From contig DYSI01000020.1 of assembly GCA_020718275.1 (NCBI GenBank), positions 1 through 34,546 on the forward strand: a DNA stretch of 34,546 nt. Direction: 5' to 3'. Of this stretch, positions 8,350 through 18,421 are shown piece after piece. Made by a program: the position numbers and the translations under genes. The notes under the pieces are model-generated. The model saw nothing but the letters and a program-made list of their open reading frames with translations. It ran no database searches and was not told where the DNA came from. Each line of letters begins with the position of its first letter. Position 1 is the first letter of the stretch. The DNA comes from Draconibacterium orientale (GTDB taxonomy: Bacteria > Bacteroidota > Bacteroidia > Bacteroidales > UBA1556).

Positions 8350-11300
8350 ATGGTAAGAAGTTCATTTCAATCGGTCGTATTTCTTTCATTTATATTCTTG
8401 ATGAGCCTAGCAAAAAGCGCATATCCTCAAGATTATTACTTCGATAATTACAGTGTAAAGGAAGGATTGGCGCATACCAAAATCAAAAGTATTATTCAAT
8501 CTCATGACGGTTACGTTTGGATTGGTACGGCTAGTGGATTATCACGCTTTGATGGAAATACTTTTAGAAATTACACCATTGAAGATGGAATTTCGGCATT
8601 TGGAGTTTCTGCATTGCATTTAGATAGTGCTGAAACTCTCTGGATTGGTCACCTATCCTCAGGTTTTTCATATTTGCGAAAAGATAAGTTTTATACCATT
8701 AAGCTTGATAGCGCTCTCGGCGATATTTCTGATATTGAGCAAGATGAAAAAGGCAGACTTTGGATTGCAACTTCTAAAAGTGGCGTTTATCGAATTGATG
8801 ACCCATTTGCTGAAAAAATTCAAATTTCTGCTCATATAACTGCTAAAAGCGGACTCCCTAATGAGGTTTTTTCTATGGCCAAAACTCAATCGTTGGGTTT
8901 ATTATTCATCACAGGCTACGGCGTTAAATATTATGATTCAAAGCTTAATAAGTTTGAATTTGTAAATGATCAATTTATTGACTGGCCTCAATACTTTCAG
9001 ATCACTAGTGTTTTGGAAGATAAAAATAATGGTTTTTGGGTAGGTACTTTTAATGGCGGTTTGTATCATTATCCATCAGTTAAAGCTAAAGCTCGAATTT
9101 TTGACAAGCGTGATGGACTCGTAAATAATTGGATTAGTGATATTTATCAATCATATGATGGTAGCGTTTGGGTCGCAACTTATGGCGGAGGAATATCTGT
9201 TTTTAATGGCGATAAAATCGAAAATTATGACACGGAAAATGGATTAATTGATAATACGATAACTTGTGTTGCTGCTGATTTTGAAGGAAATATGCTAATC
9301 GGAACCTATTCCAAAGGATTAGCTGTTTTTAAAGGGCGTGCATTCATTCATGCAAAAAAGTTTTTGTCCGATAGAGTAGTTCAAGTATACGGAATATCGG
9401 AAGGATTTAAAAACGATTTTTGGTATGCTACCAACGAAGGCTTGTTTAACGCTACTAAAGATCAGTTCGGTCACTTCAAAACTAAGCATTTTACTAGCGA
9501 TGGTCTTAACTTTCAGTCAACTGATGTTCGCTTTGTAAAGCAAGATAAAAAGGGAAATCAATGGGTTGGAACATGGGGAGGAGGAGTGTCCTTTTTTGAT
9601 GCAGCTCGAAATAAATTCACTTATGCTTATTTAGTAAATACAGTTCTTTATCAAGCCTCTAATAGTGCTAACGTCACCGCCATGGAGTTAGATAAAGATG
9701 GTAATTTATGGGTAGGATCTTATGGCGGACTTATCTACTTTGAGCCGTCTAGTGATAAATTAAACGTTCTTACCCAAGGAAGTAATCTGCTGAATAATGA
9801 TATTTCTACGCTTTATTGTGACGAAAATAATATGATGTGGGTTGGACATCGCGATAAAGGAGTGACCCAGATACGAATAAGTGACGGCACCATCAAACCC
9901 TATAATTTTGGCATGGAGGTTACTCCCACTTGTATTCTTGGTAATGAAAGCCAGTTGTGGATTGGAACCGAAGGGATGGGCGTTTTTTTGGTTAACGATC
10001 ATAAAATACTTGAGCATTACAGTTTTGAAAATGGCCTGCTTTCTAATCTGATAACCGCTCTCAGCTTTGATTTAGCTGGAAATTTATTTGTGGCTACGAA
10101 TCGTGGTCTTAATAAAATTGAGATAAAGACTAAAAGAGTTTTATCTTTTGCCGAAAAAGAAGGTTTTGTAGGAATTGAAATCAAACCAAACGCACTTTAT
10201 CGTGATAAAACAGGAGTTTTATGGGCCGGAACTGCAACAGGACTAACGCAAATTGTTCCTAAATTATTAAAAATAAACGAATTACCTCCAATTACAAGAA
10301 TTAATCGACTCAGAGTTAACCTTGAAGATCGTCCTATTACTCAGGATATGGTGTTCAAATATAATGAGAATTCAATCTTGATTGATTATAAGTCAATTTG
10401 TATAACAAATGCAGATAAAGTTGCCTATAAGGTTCGGTTAATAGGAGCGGAAGAAGAATGGCAACCCATTACTTCACAGACCTATGTGAATTATCCTAGT
10501 TTGCCTCCCGGACATTATACTTTTGAAGTGATGGCAATGAATAATGCAAACGTTTGGAATATAGAATCTGAGAAATTCTCCTTTACAATTCGTCCTCCTT
10601 TTTGGCAAACCATTTGGTTTTATAGTTTGGTTCTTTTTGTTTTGATTATTGGTCTGGTGATGTTTATTAAAATCCGTGAACGTCAATTGAAAAATGAAAA
10701 AGCGGAACTCGAACAAAAAGTGAAAGAAAGAACGGTTGAAATACAACAGAAAAATGATTTGTTAGCAAAAAAGAATAAGGATATCACCGATAGTATTAAC
10801 TACGCCCAACGAATCCAAAAAGCAATAATGCCCCCTCCGCAAAAAATGAATGAATTGCTTAAATCTTCGTTTATATTTTATCGTCCAAAGGATATTGTTA
10901 GTGGTGATTTTCATTGGAATACCTTTTATAAAAACAAAATGATAGTGGCTGCTGCAGACTGTACTGGCCACGGAGTCCCGGGTGCTTTTATGAGCATGAT
11001 AAGTATCAGTTCGCTTAATAAAGTTGTAAAGGAAAAACAAATAACCGATCCTGCGCGAATTTTAGATAATATGCGATACGACATCGTTGCCGACCTTAAG
11101 CAAAGTGGTGATGTTCAGGCCAAAGATGGACTTGATATCGCTTTAGTGGCTATTGATATCGAAAATAAAATTGTACAATTCGCCGGCGCATACAATCCAC
11201 TTTATATTGTTAAAGCTAAGCCAGTTGATGAGAGTCAGTTGGAATATGATTTTGCTTTTGCCTTATTTGGTGATCGGCTAATTGAAGTAAAAGCAGACCG

Positions 11301-11583
11301 AATGCCCATAGGAATTTCTGAAAGAATGGACTTAGGTTTCACCACTAAAACGATTCAAATGGAAAAGGGAGATCAGGTTTTTGTTTCTACAGATGGTTAC
11401 ATTGATCAATTTGGAGGGGCTAATGGTAAAAAGTTTATGTCAAAAAGATTCAAAGAATTATTAATGCAATTGCCTTACTCAGACCCTGAAAACGCGATAG
11501 TTAGTTTGGAAAAACAGTTCAACGAATGGCGAGGAGAACATGAACAAATCGACGATGTTTTAGTTATTGGAATTTGTTTTTAA
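8350..11583 (+). CDS. Two-component-regulator-type beta-propeller / Y_Y_Y sensor with TM helix, coiled coil and SpoIIE/PP2C phosphatase domain (SiaA/RsbU-like)
   Basis: Repeated propeller blades (GYVWIGTASGLSRFDG, GSVWVATYGGGISVFNG); Y_Y_Y region; TM WFYSLVLFVLIIGLVMFI; coiled coil; PP2C motifs SGDFHW, AAADCTGHGVPGAFMS, STDGYIDQ, IDDVLVIG. Signal-peptide start chosen at 8350. Confidence 0.92.
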   Translation: MVRSSFQSVVFLSFIFLMSLAKSAYPQDYYFDNYSVKEGLAHTKIKSIIQSHDGYVWIGTASGLSRFDGNTFRNYTIEDGISAFGVSALHLDSAETLWIGHLSSGFSYLRKDKFYTIKLDSALGDISDIEQDEKGRLWIATSKSGVYRIDDPFAEKIQISAHITAKSGLPNEVFSMAKTQSLGLLFITGYGVKYYDSKLNKFEFVNDQFIDWPQYFQITSVLEDKNNGFWVGTFNGGLYHYPSVKAKARIFDKRDGLVNNWISDIYQSYDGSVWVATYGGGISVFNGDKIENYDTENGLIDNTITCVAADFEGNMLIGTYSKGLAVFKGRAFIHAKKFLSDRVVQVYGISEGFKNDFWYATNEGLFNATKDQFGHFKTKHFTSDGLNFQSTDVRFVKQDKKGNQWVGTWGGGVSFFDAARNKFTYAYLVNTVLYQASNSANVTAMELDKDGNLWVGSYGGLIYFEPSSDKLNVLTQGSNLLNNDISTLYCDENNMMWVGHRDKGVTQIRISDGTIKPYNFGMEVTPTCILGNESQLWIGTEGMGVFLVNDHKILEHYSFENGLLSNLITALSFDLAGNLFVATNRGLNKIEIKTKRVLSFAEKEGFVGIEIKPNALYRDKTGVLWAGTATGLTQIVPKLLKINELPPITRINRLRVNLEDRPITQDMVFKYNENSILIDYKSICITNADKVAYKVRLIGAEEEWQPITSQTYVNYPSLPPGHYTFEVMAMNNANVWNIESEKFSFTIRPPFWQTIWFYSLVLFVLIIGLVMFIKIRERQLKNEKAELEQKVKERTVEIQQKNDLLAKKNKDITDSINYAQRIQKAIMPPPQKMNELLKSSFIFYRPKDIVSGDFHWNTFYKNKMIVAAADCTGHGVPGAFMSMISISSLNKVVKEKQITDPARILDNMRYDIVADLKQSGDVQAKDGLDIALVAIDIENKIVQFAGAYNPLYIVKAKPVDESQLEYDFAFALFGDRLIEVKADRMPIGISERMDLGFTTKTIQMEKGDQVFVSTDGYIDQFGGANGKKFMSKRFKELLMQLPYSDPENAIVSLEKQFNEWRGEHEQIDDVLVIGICF

Positions 11584-11649
11584 AAAACGTCAAAGCGTAA
11601 CATTTTTTTTATAAATTAGTGCCTTCTAATAATTCATAAAAAAGTAAAT

Positions 11650-12198
11650 ATGAATACTTACGAAAAGTTTCGCAATATGATGGATAACCATATTGTTTTA
11701 TCCTTTAAAGGCGAAATAAATTCCGACATTATTACGATGGTTTTGCAAATAATGGAAACCAAATTGGATGCTGTTTCAGAAAAAAGCAGCGTTAGGAAGA
11801 AAATATTCAATGTGCTGGTTGAATGTATGCAGAACCTTTATCACCATGCAGAGGCTGAGGTGGAAGGAGACATTCATACAAGACGGGCAATGCTCGAATT
11901 GTTTTACGATGAGGATTTCTACTATATTTTGACAGGTAATTACATCAAGAATGTTGAGATTTCGCCTTTAAAAGACCGGATAGATAGGGTTAATTCCCTC
12001 TCAAAGGATGAATTGCGCCAGTATTATCGCGAAATTTTGGATAATAATATTATTTCCAATAAGGGAGGTGCAGACCTTGGTATGATTGACATGGCTAGAA
12101 AATCGGGTCAGAAATTGGATTATAATTTTACAAAAGTTAATGATGACTTATCCTTTTTTGACTTGAAAGTTAAAGTGGATAAAAAGAGAGATAATTAA
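11650..12198 (+). CDS. SiaB-like protein kinase (DUF6272, HATPase-related)
   Basis: N-box-like KIFNVLVECMQNLYHHAE and GGADLGMIDMARKSG; sits between PP2C and DUF1987 genes as in Sia modules. Confidence 0.8.
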   Translation: MNTYEKFRNMMDNHIVLSFKGEINSDIITMVLQIMETKLDAVSEKSSVRKKIFNVLVECMQNLYHHAEAEVEGDIHTRRAMLELFYDEDFYYILTGNYIKNVEISPLKDRIDRVNSLSKDELRQYYREILDNNIISNKGGADLGMIDMARKSGQKLDYNFTKVNDDLSFFDLKVKVDKKRDN

Positions 12199-12237
12199 AT
12201 AATCAATATATTAATAGAATCACAAAAAAGATTTGTT

Positions 12238-12618
12238 ATGGATAATTTTAAAATCGAAGGAACTAAGCAAACTCCTAAAATAGCTTTTTCAGCAAGTACA
12301 GGAATTTTGGAGATATCTGGTAGATCTATTCCAGAAAATACCTTTGAGTTTTTTAATCCTGTTTTGCTCTGGCTTGATTCATATAGTGCGGTTGCTCCAC
12401 AAAAGATTGTGGCTAAAATTAGTTTAGAATACTTCAACACTAGTTCCTCAAAGTACATTCTTGAAGTCTTAAAACGACTTAAGGGAATGTTAAATGATGG
12501 CAAAGAGGTTTTGGTGGAATGGTATTACGAAGAAGATGATGAGGAAATGATGGAAACTGGTGAAGATTACCAAGATGTAAGTGGTTTACCGTTTAACATA
12601 GTGGCTAAAGAAGACTAA
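12238..12618 (+). CDS. SiaC-like regulatory phosphoprotein (DUF1987)
   Basis: DUF1987-like sequence TPKIAFSASTGILEISGRSIPEN...FNPVLLWLDSY...LEYFNTSSSKYILEVLKRL. Confidence 0.88.
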   Translation: MDNFKIEGTKQTPKIAFSASTGILEISGRSIPENTFEFFNPVLLWLDSYSAVAPQKIVAKISLEYFNTSSSKYILEVLKRLKGMLNDGKEVLVEWYYEEDDEEMMETGEDYQDVSGLPFNIVAKED

Positions 12619-12625
12619 TCTGTAA

Positions 12626-13150
12626 ATGGCAAATCAGAGTATATACCAAAGAGAACTAGAAAATCTCGAGCAAAGTAAGCAGTTTCTTCAACGAAATGAA
12701 TATTCCAAAATTGAACTACAATTGGAATTCAAAAAAATCGTTGAAAATTATGAAGAGCTAATTGATCAGGTGAAGATTATCACCAAAATTAGCGATCGTC
12801 TGCAGAATAAATTAAATAAAACTAACGAAGCGCTCGAAAGCTCTAATATCAAATTGGCTGATTTGAATCACCAACTTAATCAAACTATTGATCAACTTAC
12901 AGAAGCTAAAATTGGTCGAAAGGCTGGAACAATCATTCTTATTTTTGCGATTGCATTATTTATTATCTCAGAAGCTTTTATCGAACCAATCATTGAAAGA
13001 ACCTTTTCCAATAATTTTTGGATAGGATTAGGGCTCAAACTAGGAGTGGCTATCCTTATCAAACCAGGTGAAGATTTTGTGAATAAATATATGCTACGTC
13101 AAGCTCGAAAAAAACAGCTTGCAGAAGCCCGAGAACGTCTAGCAGATTAA
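12626..13150 (+). CDS. Coiled-coil membrane protein with SiaD-type stalk-like segment, no GGDEF domain
   Basis: Long coiled coil (NYEELIDQVKIITKISDRLQNKLNKTNEAL), then hydrophobic segments TIILIFAIALFIISEAFI and FWIGLGLKLGVAILI; 7-nt gap after the SiaC-like gene. Confidence 0.7.
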   Translation: MANQSIYQRELENLEQSKQFLQRNEYSKIELQLEFKKIVENYEELIDQVKIITKISDRLQNKLNKTNEALESSNIKLADLNHQLNQTIDQLTEAKIGRKAGTIILIFAIALFIISEAFIEPIIERTFSNNFWIGLGLKLGVAILIKPGEDFVNKYMLRQARKKQLAEARERLAD

Positions 13151-13166
13151 TTGGTCTGCTATTTTT
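13140..13166 (+). terminator. Terminator overlapping the stop codon of the coiled-coil gene
   Basis: TAGCAGA-ttaattgg-TCTGCTA stem then TTTTATTTT. Confidence 0.55.
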
Positions 13167-13247
13167 ATTTTCGTTTTTATACAACTATTTTCTTTTTTTT
13201 CTGTTTGTACATTTGTTCGTGGTAACATTTGTTTATTTTAATTTATA

Positions 13248-15596
13248 TTGATGATGAAATTTTTTCTCCGTCTTTTTGTTTTGTTTTTTTTCTTTGTTCC
13301 ATATAGCCTTTCTGCTCAGTTTGCAACGGTTCGAGGGATGGTAATTGAAAAATCTACTGGCCAAGCCGTTTTATACACCAATGTATATTTGACTGGTACA
13401 AATTTGGGTGGAGTAACTGACGAAAGTGGGTATTTCACCATTTCAAAAGTTCCACAAGGAAATTATACTATCCAAGTTACGAGCGTTGGCTTTGACACCC
13501 TGAGGATTCTAATTCAAGTAAATGCTGGTGAAATAGTTTATAAGAAATTAGCTTTAGTAAAAGCTACTTACGAAATCTCTGGCGCCACAATTTCGGCTCA
13601 ACGACAGAATTCCTATTTAGATCCAACTACCTCCGTGGTGAAAATTACTCCTAAAAGCATGAATAGACTTCCAACTATAGGAGGGCAGGCTGATTTTGCT
13701 CAATATCTTCAGGTGGTTCCGGGAGTGGTTTTTACAGGGGATCAAGGAGGACAACTTTATATTCGCGGCGGAACTCCTGTACAAAACCTTGTTCTGCTTG
13801 ATGGGATGACCATTTACAACCCCTTTCATTCCATTGGTTTATTTTCAGTTTTTGATGCTGATCTTATCAGTAATGCTGATGTTTATACTGGAGGTTTTGG
13901 TGCTGAGTATGGAGGCCGAATCTCTTCCGTTATGGATATTTCAATGCGTTACGGAAATCCTTATCAATTTGCGGGGAAGGTCGATCTTAATACTTTTGGT
14001 GCAAAGATTATCCTCGAGGGTCCAATTCTGAAAGCAAAAAAACCTGAATCTGGAAGTATATCATATCTTTTTTCAGCTAAGAAATCATACATTAATCAAA
14101 CGTCGAACAGCATTTATAAATACGTTAATGATGGTAATGGTCTCCCTTTTACTTTCGCTGATTTCTACGGTAAGGTCTCTTTTATCGGTAATAATGGTAA
14201 TAAGGCTGATGTCTTCGGATTCAATTTCAATGATCAAGTGAGCTATCAAACGATCAATAATTATGAATGGCACTCCTTTGGTGGAGGTATGAAATTCTCT
14301 GTGGTACCTGGGCAGTCTCCAATGCTACTTTCTGGTAATATGTCTTATTCCGATTACAGAATCGAAATGAGTGACGGATCTGCAATTCCTCGGAGTAGCG
14401 AAGTGGGGGGCTTTAATATGGGACTCGATTTTACCTATTTTCTTGGAAAAAATCGCCTAATTTATGGCATAGAAATGAAGGGGTTTAAAACTGATTTTCA
14501 ATTTACTAACTCCCTTAATAGAGTAATTTCGCAAAAAGAAAACACAACAGAATTGGCGGTCTATGCGTCCACCAGGCTGCTTTTTGGCGAGAAAGTGATA
14601 AAAGAAAGTCAACAAAGTTTTGCGAAAATTATTATCGTTCCTGGCATTCGCATTCACTATTATGCTTCGCTCGCAAACACTTCTATCGAGCCACGCCTTG
14701 CGCTGAAATATAATCTTTCGTCCGTCCTTCGTTTAAAAGCTGCGACTGGTTTATTTTCTCAAAACCTTATCAGCACTGCCTCTGATCGAGATGTTGTCAA
14801 TCTATTTTATGGTTTTGTGTCAGGACCTGATAACCTCCAGAATGAGTTTGAAGGCGAAAAATTGACTCATAAATTACAGAAATCCACTCATCTTATCGGT
14901 GGTTTTGAGTATGATTTAAGTCAATATTTGACGCTCAATGTCGAAGGATATTATAAATGGTTTACCCAATTAACCAACCTCAATAAAAGTAAGATATTTG
15001 ATGATAATGCCTATTATGCCGATAAATCGGATGTGCTTAAAAAGGATTTTATTATCGAGTCGGGTGATGCCGAGGGAGTCGATATTTCATTGCAGTTTCA
15101 GCAAAATAGACTTTATATCTGGGCAGTGTATTCCCTTTCCTTTAGTCATCGTTTTGATGGTTTAATCAGTTATGTACCACACTTCGATCGCCGACACAAC
15201 GTAAATCTCTTAACCACTTATGCGCTGGGAGTGAAAAAACTATGGGATGTTAATTTCAGATGGAACTATGGGTCTGGATTTCCTTTTACTCCAACTGCGG
15301 GGAATTATGAAATAATGAATTTTTCGGACGGTATTGGTACGGATTACACCACTGCTAATGGCGAAGTTGGAATTGTATACGGAAGTATTAATAGCAAAAC
15401 ATTGCCATCATATCATCGTCTTGACTTTGGTTTGAAACGCACAATTCCGTTAACAGAAATCTCATTGCTTGAAATTACGCTCAGCATTACCAATGTTTAT
15501 AATCGTGCCAATATTTTTTATGTAGATAGGGTTACTAATCAAAGAGTGGATCAACTACCATTCATGCCATCATTAGGATTAAATTTAAATTTTTAA
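13248..15596 (+). CDS. TonB-dependent receptor with N-terminal carboxypeptidase-regulatory-like domain
   Basis: Signal peptide; VRGMVIEKSTGQAVLYTNVYLTGTNLGGVTDESGYF; plug motif GGQLYIRGGTPVQNLVLLDGMTIYNPFH; C-terminal beta-barrel. Confidence 0.92.
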   Translation: MMMKFFLRLFVLFFFFVPYSLSAQFATVRGMVIEKSTGQAVLYTNVYLTGTNLGGVTDESGYFTISKVPQGNYTIQVTSVGFDTLRILIQVNAGEIVYKKLALVKATYEISGATISAQRQNSYLDPTTSVVKITPKSMNRLPTIGGQADFAQYLQVVPGVVFTGDQGGQLYIRGGTPVQNLVLLDGMTIYNPFHSIGLFSVFDADLISNADVYTGGFGAEYGGRISSVMDISMRYGNPYQFAGKVDLNTFGAKIILEGPILKAKKPESGSISYLFSAKKSYINQTSNSIYKYVNDGNGLPFTFADFYGKVSFIGNNGNKADVFGFNFNDQVSYQTINNYEWHSFGGGMKFSVVPGQSPMLLSGNMSYSDYRIEMSDGSAIPRSSEVGGFNMGLDFTYFLGKNRLIYGIEMKGFKTDFQFTNSLNRVISQKENTTELAVYASTRLLFGEKVIKESQQSFAKIIIVPGIRIHYYASLANTSIEPRLALKYNLSSVLRLKAATGLFSQNLISTASDRDVVNLFYGFVSGPDNLQNEFEGEKLTHKLQKSTHLIGGFEYDLSQYLTLNVEGYYKWFTQLTNLNKSKIFDDNAYYADKSDVLKKDFIIESGDAEGVDISLQFQQNRLYIWAVYSLSFSHRFDGLISYVPHFDRRHNVNLLTTYALGVKKLWDVNFRWNYGSGFPFTPTAGNYEIMNFSDGIGTDYTTANGEVGIVYGSINSKTLPSYHRLDFGLKRTIPLTEISLLEITLSITNVYNRANIFYVDRVTNQRVDQLPFMPSLGLNLNF

Positions 15597-16388
15597 ATGT
15601 GCGGTAGATACGTTTTAGTTCAAAAAACTGAAATATTGGAGCAAAGGTTTAATATAACTGCTCCAAAATTTTTGGAATGGAAGCCAAATTACAATATAAC
15701 ACCTGGCACTTATGCCCCAGTTATTACTTCGGATAAACCTAGGGAACTTCAACTATTTCAATTTGGCTTAACTCCATTTTGGGCGAAGAAACCTATGTAT
15801 CTCTTCAATGCCCGATCGGAAGGGGATAAAAATAAGGAAAACGCATTCGATTATCATGGAAGCCTTGATATTATTACCAAACCAGCTTTTCGCAAACCAA
15901 TTAGATCACAGCGTTGCTTAGTAATTGCAGATGCATTTATAGAGGGAACAACCAATGAAGGGCTTGATAAGCCATACCTAGTTTTTCAGAAAGACAAAAA
16001 AAGACCGTTTGCCTTTGCAGGGATTTATGACACATGGCTCAATGCTGCAAATGGCGAAATCGTAGAGAGTTTTGCAATAATAACCACTTCAGCTAATGCG
16101 CTAATGCAACAAATCCCTCATCATCGTTGCCCACTTATTTTACCAACTCATCTCGAAAAGGATTGGTTAAACATCAGTTTACCTTTGTCTACGGTGACTG
16201 AAATGTTGCAACCTACTAAATCTGTATTACTGAATGCATATCCTATTTCCCCTAAAATTAAATCAGGTAAAGAAAATAATAAGAGTTTACTTGATCCGAT
16301 TGGCGATCTCATCTCACCAAATCTGTCAATAAAATCAAGCTCATTGATTGAATTGCAGGGGATGGGAAACCGTAAAAAGTTGTCTTAA
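15597..16388 (+). CDS. SOS response-associated peptidase (SRAP/YedK/HMCES family)
   Basis: Begins MCGRYV with catalytic Cys2; NARSE and HHRCPLIL motifs typical of SRAP. Confidence 0.93.
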   Translation: MCGRYVLVQKTEILEQRFNITAPKFLEWKPNYNITPGTYAPVITSDKPRELQLFQFGLTPFWAKKPMYLFNARSEGDKNKENAFDYHGSLDIITKPAFRKPIRSQRCLVIADAFIEGTTNEGLDKPYLVFQKDKKRPFAFAGIYDTWLNAANGEIVESFAIITTSANALMQQIPHHRCPLILPTHLEKDWLNISLPLSTVTEMLQPTKSVLLNAYPISPKIKSGKENNKSLLDPIGDLISPNLSIKSSSLIELQGMGNRKKLS

Positions 16389-16394
16389 AGGTCT

Positions 16395-18305
16395 TTATTT
16401 TATCTTTTTAATATTGGAAATATTAAGTGCATTCTCTGCGACCTTTCCTTCACTAGTATACAGGAAATCCAAAAGTGCTTGGTGTTTTTCAACTACTTTT
16501 CCTCTCACCATCTTCATTGTAGAGTTTAATAATTTGTTCTCCTCGGTAAAGCCCTCATTTAAAACGCCAATAGTAATAGGAATCCAGCGCTGGGGGAATG
16601 CTTTTTCATATTTTCCTCCTGGTAGGTATTCATTAATTTCTGATTCAATGATTTGTATTGTTGCCAAAGCACCGTGGTCCGAATTGATTATGAGTCCTAA
16701 CTCTTTTAGTCGAGTGTTCAAGTTAGCAAGATTAGGATTTACTAGGGCAACGGTATAGTTGTTTTGATTGTTGTATAACATGATTTGATCAATGTACTTG
16801 GATTGCTCAACGATAGCTTCTTCAATCCCTTCGGGACTGTATTTTTCGCCGTCATTTCCGATTAATAAGCTTTTGAATCGACCCAAAACATATAGAAAAC
16901 CATCTGTATCCATATAGCCCATGTCGCCTGTATATAGCCAGCCATCTTTTAAGGCTTCGTTCGTGGCGGATTCATTTTTCCAATAACCTTTCATAATATT
17001 TTCTCCTCTGACTACAATTTCTCCCTTTTCTCCAGTGGCTAAAGTTTTTCCTTCATGATCACAGATTTTTAAATCTAAGTTTTTGACCAGAAAGCCCGAT
17101 GATCCTAATTTATGACGCGCCGGTGCGTTAGATGAGATTATTGGGGCTGATTCGGATAGCCCATAACCTTGATACATTGGTATTCCAATGGCGTAAAAAA
17201 ACTTTTGTAAATCAATATCTAAAAGGGCTCCTCCACCAATAAAGAATTCTAAACGTCCTCCAAATCCTTCACGTACTTTAGCAAATAGGATTTTATCGTA
17301 AATCCAAAGTAGAGGCTTATATTTAAAATTGCCACCTTTTCCTTTATCCCAACCTATTCCATTATATTGGTAGGCAATTTTTAATGCGTGGTTGAAAAGC
17401 TTTTCGATTATTCCACCTTTGTCTTTAATTCCTTTTTCAATGTTTTTTTTGAAATTCTTGGCTAATGCGGGAACACTTAAGAGAAAGGTTGGCTTGGTTT
17501 CTTTGATGTTTTTTGGGATGTTTCGCAATGTTTCTAAGGGTGTTTTACCTAATTCTACTACTGATAAACTAGCTCCATTATCGATAAGTGTGTATAGTCC
17601 AACAGTATGACCAAATGAATGATCCCATGGTAGAATTAATAAGCTAGAGTAATATTCATGAACATGAAGCAAAGATTTGGCTTGTTCCACGTTGGCGGTG
17701 TAATTTCTATGGGTCAACATAATTCCTTTTGGGTCAGCAGTTGTTCCGGAGGTATAACTTATATTGGCAATATCATCGCCTTTAATATTCAAATATATGT
17801 TCTCAAATGCCGAAAATTGAGATTCGAGGTGCTGCTGTCCATTCTTTGATATTTCATTAAATAGAACCTCATTAGTTCGTAATTCAAGAGTAGTTGAGTC
17901 AGTAATAACAATTATTTTTTCAACTTCTTCTAATGAATTAATGATTTGTCGGATTTTTCCTAATTGACGTTCAGTCACCACAATCATTCTACAACCGCTG
18001 TGCTTTATTCTAAAACTTAACTCATCTGGCTCATTAATCTTAATCGACAAAGGAACATTTATTGCACCTAAATATAGCATTCCTAGCTCCGCAATGAGCC
18101 ATTCACTTCTACCTTCTCCGAGTAAAGCTAATCGATCGCCATGTTTGATAGAGAGATTCATTAATCCGATTGAAAAATGATATACTTTCTGTCGGATATC
18201 GTTGTAAGTTAATGGTTGATACGAACTTGAATTGCCTTTTTCCAATACAAGGGTGTTTTGGGAGAATTGCTTTGCGCTTTTTTCGAAAAGTTGTGGTATG
18301 GTCAT
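16395..18305 (-). CDS. AMP-dependent long-chain fatty acid-CoA ligase-like protein
   Basis: AMP-binding motifs ISYTSGTTADPKGIMLTHRN, YGLSESAP, GWLYTGDMGYMDTDGFLYVLGRFKSLLIG. Confidence 0.92.
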   Translation of the reverse strand: MTIPQLFEKSAKQFSQNTLVLEKGNSSSYQPLTYNDIRQKVYHFSIGLMNLSIKHGDRLALLGEGRSEWLIAELGMLYLGAINVPLSIKINEPDELSFRIKHSGCRMIVVTERQLGKIRQIINSLEEVEKIIVITDSTTLELRTNEVLFNEISKNGQQHLESQFSAFENIYLNIKGDDIANISYTSGTTADPKGIMLTHRNYTANVEQAKSLLHVHEYYSSLLILPWDHSFGHTVGLYTLIDNGASLSVVELGKTPLETLRNIPKNIKETKPTFLLSVPALAKNFKKNIEKGIKDKGGIIEKLFNHALKIAYQYNGIGWDKGKGGNFKYKPLLWIYDKILFAKVREGFGGRLEFFIGGGALLDIDLQKFFYAIGIPMYQGYGLSESAPIISSNAPARHKLGSSGFLVKNLDLKICDHEGKTLATGEKGEIVVRGENIMKGYWKNESATNEALKDGWLYTGDMGYMDTDGFLYVLGRFKSLLIGNDGEKYSPEGIEEAIVEQSKYIDQIMLYNNQNNYTVALVNPNLANLNTRLKELGLIINSDHGALATIQIIESEINEYLPGGKYEKAFPQRWIPITIGVLNEGFTEENKLLNSTMKMVRGKVVEKHQALLDFLYTSEGKVAENALNISNIKKIK

Positions 18306-18365
18306 CGCTTAAAATTTGTTAGTCCTTTTGTGACTGCTAAAATAAATAATTTACAATATGATGCA

Positions 18366-18400
18366 AAAAAAAAGAGTCACCGTTTTGGATGACTCTTTTT
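18366..18400. terminator. Bidirectional-looking terminator downstream of the OmpA-family gene
   Basis: AAAGAGTCA-ccgttttgga-TGACTCTTT with A-run on one side and T-run on the other. Confidence 0.75.
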
Positions 18401-18421
18401 AGGAGATTTCTTTGATGTAGA

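Noticed and set aside
16348-16758. + ORF spanning the SRAP end and the AMP-ligase gene
   Set aside because: Antisense to the ligase CDS with no domain signal.
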